Origin: a candidate division WS1 bacterium
Lineage (GTDB): Bacteria > Armatimonadota > Zipacnadia > Zipacnadales > UBA11051
Direction of reading: 5' to 3'
DNA length: 42,496 nt
Assembly (NCBI GenBank): GCA_012518355.1
Contig: JAAYSP010000033.1
Span: forward strand, 1-42,496
A program made the position numbers and the translations under genes. The notes beneath the pieces were generated by a model. That model made no database searches. It was not told where the DNA came from and was given only the letters and a program-made list of their open reading frames with translations. Shown piece by piece: positions 41,001 through 42,496 of this stretch; position 1 is the stretch's first letter; each line of letters begins with the position of its first letter.

Positions 41001-42496
41001 TCAGAGTACGGAGGCGGGCAGGGTATCAGCGGTATTCGGCAGTCGCATGGCGGAGGCTGCGTGTAGTGGGAGGTGGTTGAGTGCGGATGCGCCTGAGCCG
41101 TGGGCGGATTGCAGATACAGCGTGTGGCTGGTCGGGTCCCAGGTGGCAGTGATGCCGCAGTACTGGCGCAGCAGCCAGACTGGGACCATGCTGTGGCCGC
41201 GATACAGCACCGGCGGGACTGCCATCCACACCTGCTCTGAGCCGACCTGGAGGGTCTGCAGGTTCATATCCATCTGCAGCGAGTAGACAGGGGCGTCTAT
41301 GTACAGGCGGCCTGATGGTTTGTCATAGCGGACCGATGAGCCCAGTAGCTCCAGTGTGGGGCGGGCCGGCAGCAGCAGTTGGCCATCTATTTCGACCGGT
41401 CTGACCGGCATCTCGACCAGAGAGCCGTTGATGCTCACCGACAGGTGCGGGTCAGCGGGCTTGAGCAGCAACTGTCCACTGTCAGTGTGGACGATGAAGT
41501 CGCCTTCCCACGGGTCAGCACTGCTGTGAAGCTGCGACATGGTGACGAGCTGATAGCCTCGACTCTGCAGCGCAGGCACCAGTCGCCGGACTGCTGCCAC
41601 GGTCTGGTGACGTGGCCCACCGCCGTCATGCATGAGCACTACTGCACCATCGCGTGCTGCGGCCATCGCATGGTTGTAGATAGCGTCTGCTCCGGGTTTG
41701 CGCCAGTCGTTGGTATCGCTTGACCACAGTGCGATGGTGTAGCCCATCTGAGCGGCCATAGCGCGCACGCTGGCGTTGACTGCGCCATATGGTGGGCGGA
41801 ACTGACGGGCACGTGTAGGTAGCAGTGGGTTGACGACCTGCTCCCAGCGGTGAAGCTGTTGGCGCGCCTCATCGGCAGACAGGCGAGTGAAGTCGGCGTG
41901 TGACCAGCTATGGCAGCCGATCTCGTGGCCTTCAGCGACCGTTCGGCGGATCAAGTTGGGGTACTTGGCGGCCCATGTACCTACCACGAAAAACGTAGCG
42001 CGGGCATTGTGCTGGGCAAGTATTTTCAGTATCTGCGGCGTGTACTCCGGATTGGGGCCATCATCGAAGGTCAGGGCGATACGACGCGCTCCGGGCACGT
42101 TTATGGAGCCGTATGCGGGCGTCAGTGCCGCCATCTGGATGCTGTGCAGCTTGCCACTGATCTGCCCGCGACGCACGTATTTCAGGCCGCCGACACCGGT
42201 GTTGGTGAGACGCGGTATGGGTCTGGCTCCGCGCGGGGTCATCGCCATGGGTGTGATGAAGCGGGCGGTCTGCACCACTGGTTCGGTGCGGTCACCGGCA
42301 GCGATGACGGTGACGACATCGCCCCGTCGTAGCCGGTAATCGGGGGCGACGAGAGCGCCGTTAGCCCAAAAAATCGCCGGATTGCCGGCACCGGTTTCTA
42401 GCACCTGCCCGGTCACGTCCAACAGATCGCCTTGCTCCAGGGGCACACGAAGATGTCTGGCAGAGCCCGTTGCCGTCAGCGGTAGCATCAGCGATA
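41001..42496 (-). CDS. Polysaccharide deacetylase (NodB-type) with copper-amine-oxidase-N-like C-terminus, 5' end cut by the window
   Basis: The frame stays open through the window's right edge, so the N-terminus is missing and the ATG at 42488 is probably internal. Visible in order are a beta-rich segment of about 120 residues that I cannot place firmly (possibly G5- or DUF348-like), then a NodB homology domain with TFDDGPNPEYT, HSWSHADF, RPPYGAVN, LWSSDTNDW and MHDGGG, which includes the Asp-His-His metal triad. Last comes a C-terminal copper-amine-oxidase-N-like domain with paired strand repeats (LPARPTLELLG..., VPVWLLRQYCG...WDPTSHTLYLQ). Family members remove N-acetyl groups from peptidoglycan or exopolysaccharide outside the cell, and the C-terminal domain probably binds the wall. 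The last 95 codons are duplicated twice downstream. Confidence 0.9.
   Translation of the reverse strand, partial: SLMLPLTATGSARHLRVPLEQGDLLDVTGQVLETGAGNPAIFWANGALVAPDYRLRRGDVVTVIAAGDRTEPVVQTARFITPMAMTPRGARPIPRLTNTGVGGLKYVRRGQISGKLHSIQMAALTPAYGSINVPGARRIALTFDDGPNPEYTPQILKILAQHNARATFFVVGTWAAKYPNLIRRTVAEGHEIGCHSWSHADFTRLSADEARQQLHRWEQVVNPLLPTRARQFRPPYGAVNASVRAMAAQMGYTIALWSSDTNDWRKPGADAIYNHAMAAARDGAVVLMHDGGGPRHQTVAAVRRLVPALQSRGYQLVTMSQLHSSADPWEGDFIVHTDSGQLLLKPADPHLSVSINGSLVEMPVRPVEIDGQLLLPARPTLELLGSSVRYDKPSGRLYIDAPVYSLQMDMNLQTLQVGSEQVWMAVPPVLYRGHSMVPVWLLRQYCGITATWDPTSHTLYLQSAHGSGASALNHLPLHAASAMRLPNTADTLPASVL

Larger units (their letters stand above)
40223..41286 (-). repeat. Three-unit tandem repeat of the deacetylase gene's 3' end and flank
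   Basis: Reading left to right the order is tail copy 1 (40223-40463), flank 1 (40464-40584), tail copy 2 (40585-40879), flank 2 (40880-41000), then the gene's own tail (41001-41286). Flanks 1 and 2 are both 121 bases and clearly alike. The unit is therefore about 290 bases of coding tail plus 121 bases of downstream DNA, amplified to three copies with the intact gene at the right-hand end. No spacers or terminal inverted repeats are seen. Confidence 0.92.

Overview
The window reads as chromosomal DNA from a GC-rich, Gram-negative-type (diderm) bacterium. Markers that point this way are a family 9 glycosyltransferase, a PEP-CTERM exported protein, an H-X9-DG pilin-like protein, FlgM, the CdaA/YbbR pair, and a polysaccharide deacetylase with a copper-amine-oxidase-N-type domain. 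That mixture is most like Armatimonadota or neighbouring phyla; this is inference, with no rRNA gene here to settle it. TTG starts with good ribosome binding sites are common. I see no tRNA, rRNA, CRISPR array, integrase or transposase.

Layout: (1) 1-2474, the end of a glycosyltransferase gene facing a ceramidase-like gene. (2) 2834-4038, a CpsB/CapC-type PHP phosphatase followed by a decayed copy of its own 3' end. (3) 4095-11139, a strong promoter, a 2088-residue UvrA with two complete UvrA units in one chain, and a translationally coupled CBM9-like gene. (4) 11174-16323, a hydrogenase maturation operon hypA-hypF-hypC-hypD-hypE, without hypB or structural subunits. (5) 16743-19990, a D-aminoacylase-type amidohydrolase, a lipoyl-less 2-oxoacid dehydrogenase acyltransferase domain and a PEP-CTERM protein. 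(6) 20384-24160, pstS-pstC-pstA-pstB behind a promoter with 11-bp phased repeats resembling a Pho box. (7) 24151-27249, an amidohydrolase with three extra tandem copies of its last 63 codons, and an M48 membrane protease. (8) 27484-30290, a small-multidrug-export-type membrane protein, then diadenylate cyclase CdaA with its YbbR partner. (9) 30303-34951, an HtrA-like protease, a DUF3179 protein and GlmU. (10) 35171-36640, FlgM and a pilin-like protein with another 3' partial repeat. (11) 36666-40113, a Gfo/Idh/MocA oxidoreductase with a zinc alcohol dehydrogenase, then ruvC-ruvA. (12) 40223-42496, a polysaccharide deacetylase with two tandem copies of its C-terminal tail.

The most unusual signal spans genes. 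Four unrelated genes (cpsB-like, amidohydrolase, pilin-like, deacetylase) each carry tandem partial copies of their own 3' part directly downstream, on either strand, while the full-length gene stays intact. Several copies differ from the parent mainly at synonymous positions, keep the parent's frame, or carry compensating frameshifts, so they do not look like simple junk. They could be relics of frequent tandem duplication, a reservoir for gene conversion of C-termini, or the product of an unrecognised duplication process. Second-tier oddities are the tandem UvrA, a HypA lacking its nickel-binding His2, and an HtrA protein with Glu at the catalytic Asp position.
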